Source: Actinomyces sp. ZJ308
GTDB lineage: Bacteria > Actinomycetota > Actinomycetes > Actinomycetales > Actinomycetaceae
Reading direction: 5' to 3'
Assembly: GCF_011752065.1 (NCBI RefSeq)
Contig: NZ_JAAIJY010000022.1
Location: forward strand, 1-58,161
DNA: 58,161 nt
Shown: in pieces, positions 35,556 to 45,220 of the stretch
How the letters are laid out: every line of letters starts with the position of its first letter
Position numbering within the stretch: position 1 is the first letter of the stretch
Notes under the pieces: generated by a model
Databases searched by the model: none
What the model was told of the DNA's origin: nothing
What the model saw: the letters and a program-made list of their open reading frames with translations, nothing else
Program-made: the position numbers and the translations under genes

Positions 35556-36668
35556 ATGAGTCAGCCCGAAAGGCGGGCCCTACCGGTTTTGTCCGTCATG
35601 GACATGGTCCCCGTCAGCGCCGGACACGGCCGCACCGACGCCCTCAACGACATGATCGCTCTCGCTCGAGCCGCCGACGTCGCCGGCTACGAGCGCTACT
35701 GGCTGGCCGAGCACCACGGCTCCTCCACCTACCTGTCGTCAGCCACCATCGTCCTCATGGGGCAGGTCCTGGCCGCCACCGAACGCCTCAGTGTCGCCTC
35801 CGGCGGGATCATGCTGCCCAACCACGCCCCGCTCGTCGTCGCCGAGCAGATCGGCACCCTGGCCACCCTCTACCCCGGCCGGGTCGACCTGGGGCTGGGG
35901 CGCGCCCCGGGCACGGACCGGCGCACGGCCGCCGCACTGCGCCGCGGGGCCTCCGATCCCCGCCGCTTCGCCGAGGAGATCCTCGAGATCCTCACCTACC
36001 TCGGTGACGAGCCCGCACCGGGGCCCCATGCGGTCCCCGGCTCCCTTCTCCTGGGTGCCGCCGGTGCTCCCGACGACGCGGCCCAGGACATCGAGCCCAG
36101 CGGTCCCCGAGTCAGGGCGATCCCGGGCGAGGGCACCCACCCCGGCGTGTGGGTGCTCGGCTCCTCGGTCAACGGCGCCCGCGTCGCCGGTCGGCTCGGA
36201 CTGCCCTTCGCCGTCGCCTCGCACTTCGCCCCGGTCCAGGCCGAGGCGGCGATCGCCACCTACCGCTCCGTCTTCGGCTCCCGGTCGGAGGGGACTGGGG
36301 GAACCCAGGGCGCTCCACGGGTCGCGGCCGCCATCAACGTCATGGTGGCCCCCAGCGAGGACGAGGCGCGCCTCCTGTTCAGCACCGCCATGGCCGCCGC
36401 CGCCCGCATCGTCGGCAACCGCCCCGGGCCCCTCGACCCGCCCACGGCTGACCCGGAAGCCTGGCGGGCCCATGCGCCGGGCAAGGAGGCGGCCGTTGAG
36501 TCAGCCATGTCCCTGTCCTATGTGGGAACGGCCGACGACGTCGCCGCCCGCCTGCGTGAGCAGGCCGAACGCTGGGACCTCGACGAGATCCTCGTGGTCA
36601 CCCACGCCCATGACCCGGCCCTGAGACGCCGCTCCTACGAGTTGCTCGCCCACGCCTGGCACGCCTGA
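35556..36668 (+). CDS. LLM flavin-dependent oxidoreductase, MsnO8-type
   Basis: The 370-aa protein is a second luciferase-like monooxygenase family member, closest to the 'group 1' type: LSVMDMVPVSAGHGRTDAL, YWLAEHHGSSTYLSSA, ASGGIMLPNHAPLVVAEQ and RVDLGLGRAPGTDRRTAAAL. Compared with the usual length there is an extra ~25-residue Pro/Gly-rich insertion before PGVWVLGSSVNGARVA. TAGAGT at 35544-35549 lies 6 nt upstream of the ATG, again leaderless. The role is unknown. Confidence 0.87.
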   Translation: MSQPERRALPVLSVMDMVPVSAGHGRTDALNDMIALARAADVAGYERYWLAEHHGSSTYLSSATIVLMGQVLAATERLSVASGGIMLPNHAPLVVAEQIGTLATLYPGRVDLGLGRAPGTDRRTAAALRRGASDPRRFAEEILEILTYLGDEPAPGPHAVPGSLLLGAAGAPDDAAQDIEPSGPRVRAIPGEGTHPGVWVLGSSVNGARVAGRLGLPFAVASHFAPVQAEAAIATYRSVFGSRSEGTGGTQGAPRVAAAINVMVAPSEDEARLLFSTAMAAAARIVGNRPGPLDPPTADPEAWRAHAPGKEAAVESAMSLSYVGTADDVAARLREQAERWDLDEILVVTHAHDPALRRRSYELLAHAWHA

Positions 36669-36688
36669 GGCGGTCATTTTCCAGACTC

Positions 36689-36761
36689 TCCTACATGTGA
36701 CCAACATGTCGACTCTGTTTCCTTGTTGGACGTAGGATCTCCGCTCATGAGCGACGCCTGA
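36689..36761 (+). promoter_or_regulatory. Promoter, inverted repeat and four-codon leader frame of the peptide ABC operon
   Basis: The stem TCCTAC ... CCAACA (36689-36706) is mirrored by TGTTGG AC GTAGGA (36724-36737). The right arm overlaps the -10 box TAGGAT (36733-36738). Eight nt on, a tiny frame ATG-AGC-GAC-GCC-TGA (36747-36761, MSDA) begins at the expected transcript start. The overlap of palindrome and -10 box suggests repression. Confidence 0.45.
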
Positions 36762-36832
36762 GCACCTCGTGTCGCCATACGTCCCATATCCCAGTGACGA
36801 TCCCAGTCAGTTCCATGCCCCATGGAGGTCGC

Positions 36833-38458
36833 ATGAACAACGCCCTGACAGTGTCGCGCCGCAGCTTCGGACTCGGTGCGGCCGCCCTCGGCCTGCTCCT
36901 GGCCTCAGGATGCTCCCGCGCCTCGGGCTCGGCTGGAGGCGGCCTGGGCAGCGGCAGCGGCAAGCTGACCCTGGCCTACAACTCCGACGGCCCTCACAAG
37001 ACCTGGGCCGAGGCCGTGTGCCACTCGGTCTCCAACGTCCTGGGCATCACGATGGAGCCCCTGCCGGTGGCCCAGTTCTCCGAGATGCGCTCGGCCATCA
37101 CCGATCACACCCTCCTCGGCGTCTTCCGCTCCGGGTGGTCGGCCGACTACCCCTCACTGGAGAACTTCCTCAACGCCACCTTCCAGACCGGCGCCGGCGC
37201 CAACGACACGCAGTACTCCTCGAAGACCTTCGACGATCTGCTGGCCCAGGCCGCCGCTGCCACCGATCCCGAGACCGCCCACGGCTACTTCCGCCAGGCC
37301 CAGACCCAGCTCTTCGCCGACCTGCCCGGCATTCCGCTGTGGTACCAGAACGGGTTCGGCGGCTACTCCCGCAACGCCTCCAACGTCGACTTCAACTGGA
37401 CCGGCACCCCGATCTACGAGGAGGCCAGCTCCAGCGCCAACGGCGGCGTCATCCTGTCCAACCTCTCCGAGCCGCAGAACTCCCTGCTGCCCACCAACAC
37501 CAACGAGTCCAACGGCGGACGGATCCTCGACCTGGTCTTCGCCGGTCTGGTCCGCTACGACAAGGACGGCAACGTCATCAACGAGGTCGCCTCCTCCATC
37601 GAGACCACGGACAACCAGCACTACACGATCACCCTCAAGCCGGGCTGGACCTTCTCCGACGGCAGCCCGGTGACCGCCGACTCCTTCATCAAGGCCTGGA
37701 AGTTCGGAGCCCTGCTGTCCAACGCCCAGCTCGGCTCCTCCTTCTTCGAGCGGATCAAGGGGTTCTCCTATGACGAGGACTCCGAGCTGACCGGACTGAC
37801 CAAGGTGGATGACCTCACCTTCACGGTCGAGCTGACCGCCCCGGCCTCGGACTTCAAGATCAGCCTGGGCCACTACGCCTACTACCCGATGCCCGAGTCC
37901 GCCTTCGCCGACACCAAGGCCTACGGAGCCAAGCCCGTGGGCAACGGTCCCTACCGGCTCGTCTCCTGGGACCACGACAGCAGGATCGTCCTGGAGCCCA
38001 ACCCCGCCTACGCCGGCGGGCGCACCGTGGCGAACCAGGGCATCACCTTCAAGCTGTACACGAGTATTGACTCGGTCTACAACGACCTGCTGGCGGACGC
38101 CCTCGACGTCATCGACGCCATCCCCGACGCCTTCCTGCCCGTCTTCCGCGAGCAGCTCCAGGGGCGCGCCATCAACAAGCCGGCCGCCTACTTCCAGGGG
38201 CTCGCCATCGACGTCACCCATGAGCACTGGAAGATGGACGAGGAGGGCCGCGCCCGCCGCGCCGCCATCTGCCGGGCCATCGACCGCAACCTCATCTGCG
38301 AGAAGCTCTACTACGGCACGCGTACACCGGCCAAGGACTTCACCGCCCCCACCGTCGAGGGTTGGACCGCTGAGGTACCGGGCAACGAGGTCCTCACCTA
38401 CGACCCCGACGAGGCCCGGCGCCTGTGGGCGCAGGCCGAGGCCATCTCCAAGTTCTGA
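36833..38458 (+). CDS. Peptide ABC transporter substrate-binding lipoprotein, circularly permuted
   Basis: The 541-aa lipoprotein has a Tat-like signal (SRRSFGLG) and lipobox with Cys27. A Gly/Ser linker (about residues 31-43) comes next. Residues ~44-198 (GKLTLAYNSDGPHKTW, SGWSADYPSLENFL, ADLPGIPLWYQNGFGGYS) are what normally forms the C-terminal end of a family 5 binding protein. Residues ~199-541 (ILSNLSEPQNSLLP, FSDGSPVTADSFIKAW, GNGPYRLVSWD, RAAICRAIDRNLICE, DEARRLWAQAEAISKF) are the N-terminal and middle portions, and the protein stops just where the C-terminal part should begin. All parts are present, in swapped order. GGAGG precedes the ATG at 36833. It probably still binds oligopeptides for the downstream permease. 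Confidence 0.85.
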   Translation: MNNALTVSRRSFGLGAAALGLLLASGCSRASGSAGGGLGSGSGKLTLAYNSDGPHKTWAEAVCHSVSNVLGITMEPLPVAQFSEMRSAITDHTLLGVFRSGWSADYPSLENFLNATFQTGAGANDTQYSSKTFDDLLAQAAAATDPETAHGYFRQAQTQLFADLPGIPLWYQNGFGGYSRNASNVDFNWTGTPIYEEASSSANGGVILSNLSEPQNSLLPTNTNESNGGRILDLVFAGLVRYDKDGNVINEVASSIETTDNQHYTITLKPGWTFSDGSPVTADSFIKAWKFGALLSNAQLGSSFFERIKGFSYDEDSELTGLTKVDDLTFTVELTAPASDFKISLGHYAYYPMPESAFADTKAYGAKPVGNGPYRLVSWDHDSRIVLEPNPAYAGGRTVANQGITFKLYTSIDSVYNDLLADALDVIDAIPDAFLPVFREQLQGRAINKPAAYFQGLAIDVTHEHWKMDEEGRARRAAICRAIDRNLICEKLYYGTRTPAKDFTAPTVEGWTAEVPGNEVLTYDPDEARRLWAQAEAISKF

Positions 38459-38477
38459 TCGGGAGGAACAAGTAGAC

Positions 38478-39407
38478 ATGCTTCGTTACGTCGCACGCAG
38501 GCTGCTGCAGATGATCCCGGTGTTCTTCGGGGCCACGCTGCTCATCTACGCGATGGTCTTCGCCCTGCCGGGTGACCCGATCGCCGCACTCGGGGGCCAG
38601 CGCACGCTCAGTCCCGAGGTCATCGAGCAGATCAAGGCCAGCTACCACCTCGACAAGCCCTTCATCGTGCAGTACCTGCTCTACCTCAAGGGGCTGTTCA
38701 CCCTGGACCTGGGCCAGTCGCTGCGAGGAACCGAGTCCGTCCTGGACGTGCTGGTGCGGGCCTACCCGATCACCATCAAGCTCTCCCTCATGGCCCTGGC
38801 CTTCGAGGCCGTCGCCGGCATCGGCTTCGGCCTCATCGCCGGGGTGCGCAAGGGCGGCTGGTTCGACGCCACCGTCCTGGTGCTCTCCCTGGTGGTCATC
38901 GCCGTGCCCACCTTCGTCATCGGCTTCGTCCTGCAGTTCATCATCGGGGTCCGCCTGGGGTGGCTGCCCGTGACCGCAGGCGAGAGCCCCGGATTCACCG
39001 AGCTCCTCATGCCGGCCATGGTGCTGGGCGCCGTCTCCTTCGCCTACGTGCTGCGCCTGACCCGCACCGAGGTCGCCGAGAACCTCACCGCCGACCACGT
39101 GCGCACCGCCCGCGCCAAGGGCCTGAGCGGAGCCCGCGTCATGATCGTCCACGTCCTGCGCAACTCCCTGGTCCCGGTCGTCACCTTCCTGGGCGCCGAC
39201 CTGGGGGCCCTCATGGGTGGCGCCATCGTCACCGAGGGCATCTTCAACATCAAGGGCGTGGGAGGCACCCTCTACTCCGCCATCATCCGCGGCGACGGCC
39301 CCATGGTCGTGTCCTTCACGACCGTGCTCGTGCTCGTCTTCATCGTCTCCAACCTCCTGGTGGACCTGCTCTACGCCGCCCTGGACCCGAGGATCCGCTA
39401 TGCCTGA
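38478..39407 (+). CDS. Peptide ABC transporter permease, DppB-type
   Basis: The 309-aa inner-membrane subunit has the BPD_transp_1 fold: MLRYVARRLLQMIPVFFGAT, VFALPGDPIAALGG, a periplasmic segment LDKPFIVQYLLYLKGL, and the coupling EAA-like loop with RTARAKGLSGARVMIVHVLR. GTEGIFNIKGVGGTLYSAI follows the usual C-terminal pattern. GGGAGGAA lies upstream. It starts 19 nt after the binding-protein stop and its stop overlaps the start of the second permease, so the subunits are coupled. Confidence 0.9.
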   Translation: MLRYVARRLLQMIPVFFGATLLIYAMVFALPGDPIAALGGQRTLSPEVIEQIKASYHLDKPFIVQYLLYLKGLFTLDLGQSLRGTESVLDVLVRAYPITIKLSLMALAFEAVAGIGFGLIAGVRKGGWFDATVLVLSLVVIAVPTFVIGFVLQFIIGVRLGWLPVTAGESPGFTELLMPAMVLGAVSFAYVLRLTRTEVAENLTADHVRTARAKGLSGARVMIVHVLRNSLVPVVTFLGADLGALMGGAIVTEGIFNIKGVGGTLYSAIIRGDGPMVVSFTTVLVLVFIVSNLLVDLLYAALDPRIRYA

Positions 39408-40422
39408 GAACCCTGAGAACCGTGAGGACACTGCGTCCTCCACGTCGTCCCCTGCGTCATCCGTGTCGCCCTCCGCCTCGTCCTCCACCGTGCGCCCGGG
39501 GCAGGAGCGCTTCGTCAGCCAGGACGACGAGATCGGCCTGGGCGCCGTCGACGCCGTCGCCGACGAGTCCGCCCCCGCCTCCGTCTGGCTCGACGCCTGG
39601 AGGCAGCTGCGCCGTCGCCCCATCTTCTGGGTGGCCTCACTGCTCATCGCCGTCGCCGTGCTGTTCTCGCTGGTCCCCGGCCTCATCGCCCCGCGCGACC
39701 CCGGCTACTGCACGCTGGTCAACTCCTACCAGGGGCCCTCCTGGACCCACCCCTTCGGCTTCGACATCCAGGGCTGCGACATCTTCGCCCGCACCGTCCA
39801 CGGCGCCCGCGCCTCGGTGAGCGTCGGCATCTTCACCACCCTCATCGTGGTCCTCATCGGCTCGGCCGTCGGGGCCCTGGCCGGCTTCTTCGGCGGGTTC
39901 TTCGACGCCCTGCTCTCGCGCGTCACAGACATCTTCTTCGCCGTGCCCTTCGTCCTGGCCGCCATCGTCGTCATGCAGATGTTCCGCAACGACCGCTCGA
40001 TCCTCACCGTCATCCTGGTCCTGGCCCTGTTCGGCTGGCCTCAGATCGCCCGCATCACGCGAGGCTCGGTCATGAGTGTCAAGAACGAGGACTACGTGAC
40101 CGCCTCGCGGGCCCTGGGATCGGGGCGCATGGCCATGCTGCTGCGCCACGTCATGCCCAACGCGGCCGCCCCCATCATCGTGACCGCCACGGTCGAGCTC
40201 GGCGTCTTCATCGTCTCGGAGGCCACCTTGAGCTTCCTGGGCATCGGGCTGCCCGCATCGGTCGTCTCCTGGGGCGCGGACATCGCGGCCGCCAAGGACG
40301 CCCTCAACAGCCACCCGAGCGTCCTGCTCTTCCCCGCCGGCGCGCTGGCCCTGACCGTGCTCGGCTTCATCATGCTCGGCGACGTCGTCCGCGACGCCCT
40401 GGACCCGAAGGCCCGCAAGTGA
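39400..40422 (+). CDS. Peptide ABC transporter permease, DppC-type
   Basis: The 340-aa subunit begins at the ATG 39400, overlapping the DppB stop by 8 nt. A ~60-residue Ser/Thr/Asp-rich cytoplasmic extension (PENPENREDTASSTSS) precedes the first helix (FWVASLLIAVAVLFSLVPGL). HPFGFDIQGCDIFARTVHGA and the EAA loop NEDYVTASRALGSGRMAMLL, then HVMPNAAAPIIVTATVELG, identify the OppC/DppC group. The final LDPKARK overlaps the ATPase start (GTGA). Confidence 0.9.
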   Translation: MPENPENREDTASSTSSPASSVSPSASSSTVRPGQERFVSQDDEIGLGAVDAVADESAPASVWLDAWRQLRRRPIFWVASLLIAVAVLFSLVPGLIAPRDPGYCTLVNSYQGPSWTHPFGFDIQGCDIFARTVHGARASVSVGIFTTLIVVLIGSAVGALAGFFGGFFDALLSRVTDIFFAVPFVLAAIVVMQMFRNDRSILTVILVLALFGWPQIARITRGSVMSVKNEDYVTASRALGSGRMAMLLRHVMPNAAAPIIVTATVELGVFIVSEATLSFLGIGLPASVVSWGADIAAAKDALNSHPSVLLFPAGALALTVLGFIMLGDVVRDALDPKARK

Positions 40423-42314
40423 CACCCACCAACGCACCCTCAGCGACCAGCGCCCAGGCCACCGCCCCGGCCCGCTCCGACAAGACCTTCGCCCCCGCGG
40501 CCTCCTGGGACGCCGCGCGCGACCCGCTCCTGGAGATCACCGACCTCGAGGTCGCCTTCCGCTCCTCGACCGGGCTCGTCCCGGCCGTGCGCAAGGCCGG
40601 GCTGACCCTCTACCCCGGTCAGTCCGTCGCCATCGTGGGGGAGTCCGGCTCGGGCAAGTCCACCCTGGCCCACGCCGTCATCGGGCTGCTGCCCGGAACC
40701 GGCCGGGTCACCGGCGGCACGATCCGCTTCCAGGGGCGCGACATCACCCACCTGCGCCCCCAGGAGCTCACCTCCCTGCGCGGCTCCTCCATCGGCCTGG
40801 TTCCCCAGGACCCCATGTCCAACCTCAACCCGGTGTGGTCCATCGGCTTCCAGGTCAAGGAGGCACTGCGGGCCAACGGCCTGGCCGGCGTCGCCGACGA
40901 CCGCCTCGCCCACCTCATCGCCGAGCACGCCGAGCACGCCGACGAAGCCGGGAAGGACACCGAGAAACCGGTCCCGTCCGCCGGCGGGCGCATCGACGTC
41001 GACGAGCAGGTGGCCCTCCTGCTGGAGCAGGCCGGACTGCCCGAGGCCTCCCGGCGGGCCAAGCAGTACCCCCACGAGTTCTCCGGCGGCATGCGCCAGC
41101 GCGCCCTCATCGCCATCGGCCTGGCCGCCCGCCCCGACCTGCTCATCGCCGACGAGCCCACCAGCGCCCTGGACGTCACCGTTCAGCGGCGTATCCTCGA
41201 CCACCTCCAGACCCTCGTGCGCGAGCTGGGCACCGCGATGCTCTTCATCACCCACGACCTGGGGCTGGCCGCCGAGCGCGCCGAGCACATCATCGTCATG
41301 CACCGCGGCCGCGTCGTGGAGTCCGGGCCGAGCCTCGAGGTCCTCCAGGACCCCCGCCACCCCTACACCCAGCGCCTGGTCAAGGCCGCGCCCTCCCTGG
41401 CCTCGCGCCGCATCGAGTCCGCCCACGCCCGCGGCATCCAGGTCACCGACGACGAGCTCCTGGGCGCCAGCCTCGGGTCGACCTCCACCGAGGAGATCCT
41501 GCGCGTGGAGCACCTCACCAAGGTCTTCGAGGTCCGCGGAGCCAAGGGAGACGACAAGACCCTCACCGCCGTCGACGACGTCACCTTCGGCATCCGCAAG
41601 GGCACGACGACGGCGCTCGTGGGCGAGTCCGGGTCCGGCAAGTCCACGGTCGCCAACATCATCCTCAACCTCATCGACCCCACCTCCGGCAAGGTGTTCC
41701 ACGACGGGGTGGACCTGTCCACCCTCGGACCCAAGGAGCTCTTCGCCCTGCGGCGCATCATGCAGCCGGTCTTCCAGAACCCCTACGGCTCCCTGGACCC
41801 GATGTACTCGATCTTCCGCGTCATCGAGGAGCCGCTGCGGGTCCACGCCATCGGCACCGGCAAGGAGCGCGAGGAGCGCGTCGCCGAGCTGCTCGACATG
41901 GTCTCCCTGCCGCGCTCGGTCATGCGGCGCTACCCCCACGAGCTCTCCGGCGGTCAGCGCCAGCGCGTCGCCATCGCCCGGGCCCTGGCCCTCAAGCCGG
42001 AGATCGTCGTCCTCGACGAGGCGGTCTCGGCCCTCGACGTGCTGGTCCAGGCCCAGATCCTGCGCCTGCTGTCCGACCTGCAGGCCGAGCTGGAGCTGAC
42101 CTACCTGTTCATCACCCACGACCTGGCCGTCGTGCGCCAGATCGCCGACGACGTCGTCGTCATGGAGCACGGCCGGATCGTGGAGTCCGGCGCCGCCGAC
42201 CAGCTCTTCGCCGCACCGCGCCAGGACTACACCCGCGAGCTCATCCGGGCCGTCCCCGGGGCGGGCATCGACCTCTACAGCGACGAGACGGCGGGCAAGG
42301 CGGCGGAGGTGTGA
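40419..42314 (+). CDS. Peptide ABC transporter ATPase, fused DppD-DppF
   Basis: The 631-aa protein joins two nucleotide-binding domains. Domain 1 has Walker A GESGSGKST, Q-loop VPQDPMSNLNP, signature FSGGMRQRA, Walker B LLIADEPTSALD and H-loop FITHD. Domain 2 has GESGSGKST, FQNPYGSLDP, LSGGQRQRVAIARAL, IVVLDEAVSALD and FITHD. Both have the peptide-transporter C-terminal pattern (HPYTQRLVKAAP; RQDYTRELIRAVP). The two ATPases that are separate in dpp operons are here one polypeptide, common in actinobacteria. It starts at a GTG overlapping the DppC stop by 4 nt. Confidence 0.92.
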   Translation: MTPTNAPSATSAQATAPARSDKTFAPAASWDAARDPLLEITDLEVAFRSSTGLVPAVRKAGLTLYPGQSVAIVGESGSGKSTLAHAVIGLLPGTGRVTGGTIRFQGRDITHLRPQELTSLRGSSIGLVPQDPMSNLNPVWSIGFQVKEALRANGLAGVADDRLAHLIAEHAEHADEAGKDTEKPVPSAGGRIDVDEQVALLLEQAGLPEASRRAKQYPHEFSGGMRQRALIAIGLAARPDLLIADEPTSALDVTVQRRILDHLQTLVRELGTAMLFITHDLGLAAERAEHIIVMHRGRVVESGPSLEVLQDPRHPYTQRLVKAAPSLASRRIESAHARGIQVTDDELLGASLGSTSTEEILRVEHLTKVFEVRGAKGDDKTLTAVDDVTFGIRKGTTTALVGESGSGKSTVANIILNLIDPTSGKVFHDGVDLSTLGPKELFALRRIMQPVFQNPYGSLDPMYSIFRVIEEPLRVHAIGTGKEREERVAELLDMVSLPRSVMRRYPHELSGGQRQRVAIARALALKPEIVVLDEAVSALDVLVQAQILRLLSDLQAELELTYLFITHDLAVVRQIADDVVVMEHGRIVESGAADQLFAAPRQDYTRELIRAVPGAGIDLYSDETAGKAAEV

Positions 42315-43066
42315 ACGGCGGGCATGATGCGCCGGTGCCCACCGTCACGCCCGCTGCCACGCCCGCTGCAACGCCCACCGTCACGCCCACCGTCGTCATC
42401 CGCTCCCTGCCGGCCCGCCTCGGGACCGCCCTCATCGCCGTCGCCGCCCCGGCGATGGCCCTGACGATCGGGCTCGCCGACGGCCCCGCCCGCGGCCTGC
42501 GCGCCCTGGTCTGGGCGGGGGCGCTGGCCTTCCTCACCTGGCTGCTGTGGTGGGCCCCGCAGATCACCCTGAGCCCGCGGGCCCTCACCATCCGCAACGC
42601 CTGGCGCACCCACGTGCTGGGGTGGGGCGAGGTCGAGATGTGCCGCACCCGCTGGGGCCTGTCCGTCATCACCCCCGACGACGTCGAGGTCAGGGCCTCG
42701 GCCGCACCCCGCCGCGGCGGCATGGCCGAGTCCTTCCGCCGGCGCCAGGCGCAGCGCGAGCGGCAGGACAGGCGAGATGGGCTGCGCGCGTCCGAGCCGG
42801 TCCCGGCGGTGCGTCCGGAGTACCTGACGGGGGAGGGGATCCACCGCACCAACCTCGACACCGGCGACGCCGGAGCCCTCATCACCGCCTACGCCGAGCA
42901 GGTGCGTGGCCGCCCCGGTGAGCCGGCAGGTGACGCTATGGCGGGCACGGGGCCTGGCACAGGGCCGACCACGGTGGTCGGCGTGACCAGCAGCCTCAAC
43001 CGGTCGGTCGCCGTCGTCGCCGGAGCGCTCGCCGTCGCGATCGTGGCCGTCACCGTGCTCGTGTGA
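42311..43066 (+). CDS. PH-like membrane protein (hypothetical)
   Basis: The 251-aa protein starts at a GTG overlapping the ATPase stop by 4 nt. It has a low-complexity Thr/Pro/Ala N-terminus (VTPAATPAATPTVTPTV), two adjacent membrane helices (ARLGTALIAVAAPAMALTIG; ALVWAGALAFLTWLLWWAP), a beta segment (ITLSPRALTIRNAWRTHVLG, WGEVEMC) of the bacterial PH/DUF3093-like kind, a charged stretch and a C-terminal helix (SVAVVAGALAVAIVAVTVLV). It does not belong to the transporter functionally as far as can be seen; the coupling may just be read-through. Function unknown. Confidence 0.68.
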   Translation: MNGGHDAPVPTVTPAATPAATPTVTPTVVIRSLPARLGTALIAVAAPAMALTIGLADGPARGLRALVWAGALAFLTWLLWWAPQITLSPRALTIRNAWRTHVLGWGEVEMCRTRWGLSVITPDDVEVRASAAPRRGGMAESFRRRQAQRERQDRRDGLRASEPVPAVRPEYLTGEGIHRTNLDTGDAGALITAYAEQVRGRPGEPAGDAMAGTGPGTGPTTVVGVTSSLNRSVAVVAGALAVAIVAVTVLV

Positions 43067-43070
43067 CGGG

Positions 43071-43103
43071 TCCTGCGGCGGCTCCTGCGGCGGCTCCTGC
43101 GGC
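43071..43103. repeat. 12-bp tandem repeat, 2.75 copies
   Basis: TCCTGCGGCGGC is repeated at 43071-43082 and 43083-43094, with a partial copy at 43095-43103, directly after the PH-like gene. No structure or function is evident. Confidence 0.7.
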
Positions 43104-43282
43104 GTCCTCAGGGACGACCGGGCCGGTGACACGATCGTGAGTGGGCGCACAGACGAGGTGTTGGCCCGGACATGGCAGGCCAGGACCGGCGTCCTCTACT
43201 CTTTCCCTGTTTCATGCCCCTAGTGGCCGGTGCCGTGAGCGGCGTCCGGCCCACGGCGTCCCCCACCGGAAGAAGTACCCCT

Positions 43283-45205
43283 ATGAGCGTGCGCCAGGAC
43301 CTGCGTAACGTCGCCATCGTCGCCCACGTCGATCACGGCAAGACCACCCTTGTCGACGCCATGCTCTGGGAGGCGGGCGCCTTCGGGGCCCGGGCCACCG
43401 AGGAGAACACCGCCGAGCGCGTCATGGACTCCGGTGAGCTGGAGCGCGAGAAGGGCATCACGATCCTGGCCAAGAACACCGCGGTCCACTACGCGGGGCC
43501 CGCCGCCGTTGACGCAGGCTGCCCCGAGGGCATCACCATCAACGTCATCGACACCCCCGGGCACGCCGACTTCGGTGGCGAGGTCGAGCGCGGGCTGTCC
43601 ATGGTCGACGGCGTCGTCCTCCTCGTCGACGCCTCCGAGGGGCCCCTGCCCCAGACCCGCTTCGTGCTGCGCAAGGCCCTGGCCGCGAACCTGCCGGTCA
43701 TCCTCGTGGTCAACAAGGTGGACCGCCCCGACTCCAGGCTCGACGAGGTCGTGGCCGAGTCCACCGACCTGCTGCTGTCCCTGGCCAGCGACCTGGCCGA
43801 CGAGCACCCCGACATCGACCTCGACGCCGTCCTGGACGTCCCCGTCATCTACGCCTCCGCCAAGGCCCGCCGCGCCGGCATAGAGGCCCCCGCCGACGGC
43901 GAGCTGCCCGCCAGCGAGAACCTCGAGCCGCTCTTCCGCACCATCATCGAGCGGATCCCCGGCCCCTCCTACGAGGAGGGCGCGCCCCTGCAGGCCCACG
44001 TCACCAACCTGGACGCCTCGCCCTTCCTGGGACGCCTGGCGCTGCTGCGCATCCACAACGGCACCCTGCGCAAGGGCCAGACGGTGGCCTGGGCCCGCCA
44101 CGACGGCTCGCTCGCCTCGGCCCGCGTCTCCGAGCTCCTCGTCACCGAGGGCCTGGACCGCAAGCCCGCCGAGGAGGCGCACGCCGGCGACATCGTCGCC
44201 GTCGCCGGGATCGAGGACATCACCATCGGCGAGTCCCTCGTGGACCCCGAGGACCCGCGCCCCCTGCCGCTCATCACCGTGGACGACCCCGCCATCGCCA
44301 TGACCATCGGGATCAACACCTCCCCGATGGCCGGGCGCACCAAGGGCGCCAAGGTCACGGCCCGCCAGGTCAAGGACCGCCTGGACCGCGAGCTCATCGG
44401 CAACGTCTCCCTGCGGGTCCTGCCCACCTCCCGGCCAGACGCCTGGGAGGTCCAGGGGCGCGGGGAGCTGGCGCTGGCCATCCTCGTGGAGCAGATGCGC
44501 CGCGAGGGCTTCGAGCTGACCGTCGGCAAGCCCCAGGTGGTCACCCGCACCATCGACGGCAGGCGCCACGAGCCCATCGAGCGCATGACCATCGACGTCC
44601 CCGAGGAGTACCTGGGCGCCGTCACCCAGCTCATGGCCGCCCGCAAGGGCCAGATGGAGACCATGACGAACCACGGCACGGGCTGGATCCGCATGGAGTT
44701 CCTCGTGCCGGCCCGCGGCCTCATCGGCTTCCGCACCCAGTTCCTCACCGACACCCGCGGCACCGGCATCGCCTCCTCCATCGCGGAGGGCTACGCCCCC
44801 TGGGCCGGTCAGATCGTCTCGCGCACCACCGGCTCCCTGGTCTCCGACCGGGCCGGGGCCGTCACCGCCTACGCCCTCATCCGCCTGCAGGACCGCGGCA
44901 GCTTCTTCGTCGAGCCCACCCAGGAGACCTACGAGGGACAGGTCGTGGGGGAGAACCCCCGCGGCGAGGACATGGACGTCAACGTGGTCCGCGAGAAGCA
45001 GCAGACCAACATGCGCTCCTCGACCGCCGACACCTTCGAGGCCCTTGTGCCGCCGCGCCGCCTCACCCTGGAGGAGGCCCTCGAGTTCGCCGCCGACGAC
45101 GAGTGCGTCGAGGTCACCCCGGACGCCGTGCGCATCCGCAAGGTCATCCTGAACTCCCAGGAGCGCTTCCGCGAGAACGCCCGTCGTCGTCGCGCCGAGG
45201 CCTGA
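43283..45205 (+). CDS. typA: Translational GTPase TypA/BipA
   Basis: The 640-aa protein is a ribosome-associated translational GTPase. G domain motifs are [10 protein letters not shown] (G1), GITI in the effector region, DTPGHADF (G3) and NKVDRP (G4). They are followed by the beta-barrel domain II, the EF-G-like domains III and V, and the TypA-specific C-terminal domain with [21 protein letters not shown] used the ATG at 43283, with GGAAGAAG upstream; an in-frame start at 43172 would add 37 unrelated residues. TypA acts in ribosome assembly and stress adaptation. The VanW gene follows after 15 nt. Confidence 0.95.
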   Translation: MSVRQDLRNVAIVAHVDHGKTTLVDAMLWEAGAFGARATEENTAERVMDSGELEREKGITILAKNTAVHYAGPAAVDAGCPEGITINVIDTPGHADFGGEVERGLSMVDGVVLLVDASEGPLPQTRFVLRKALAANLPVILVVNKVDRPDSRLDEVVAESTDLLLSLASDLADEHPDIDLDAVLDVPVIYASAKARRAGIEAPADGELPASENLEPLFRTIIERIPGPSYEEGAPLQAHVTNLDASPFLGRLALLRIHNGTLRKGQTVAWARHDGSLASARVSELLVTEGLDRKPAEEAHAGDIVAVAGIEDITIGESLVDPEDPRPLPLITVDDPAIAMTIGINTSPMAGRTKGAKVTARQVKDRLDRELIGNVSLRVLPTSRPDAWEVQGRGELALAILVEQMRREGFELTVGKPQVVTRTIDGRRHEPIERMTIDVPEEYLGAVTQLMAARKGQMETMTNHGTGWIRMEFLVPARGLIGFRTQFLTDTRGTGIASSIAEGYAPWAGQIVSRTTGSLVSDRAGAVTAYALIRLQDRGSFFVEPTQETYEGQVVGENPRGEDMDVNVVREKQQTNMRSSTADTFEALVPPRRLTLEEALEFAADDECVEVTPDAVRIRKVILNSQERFRENARRRRAEA

Positions 45206-45220
45206 GAGGAACCACCACCC

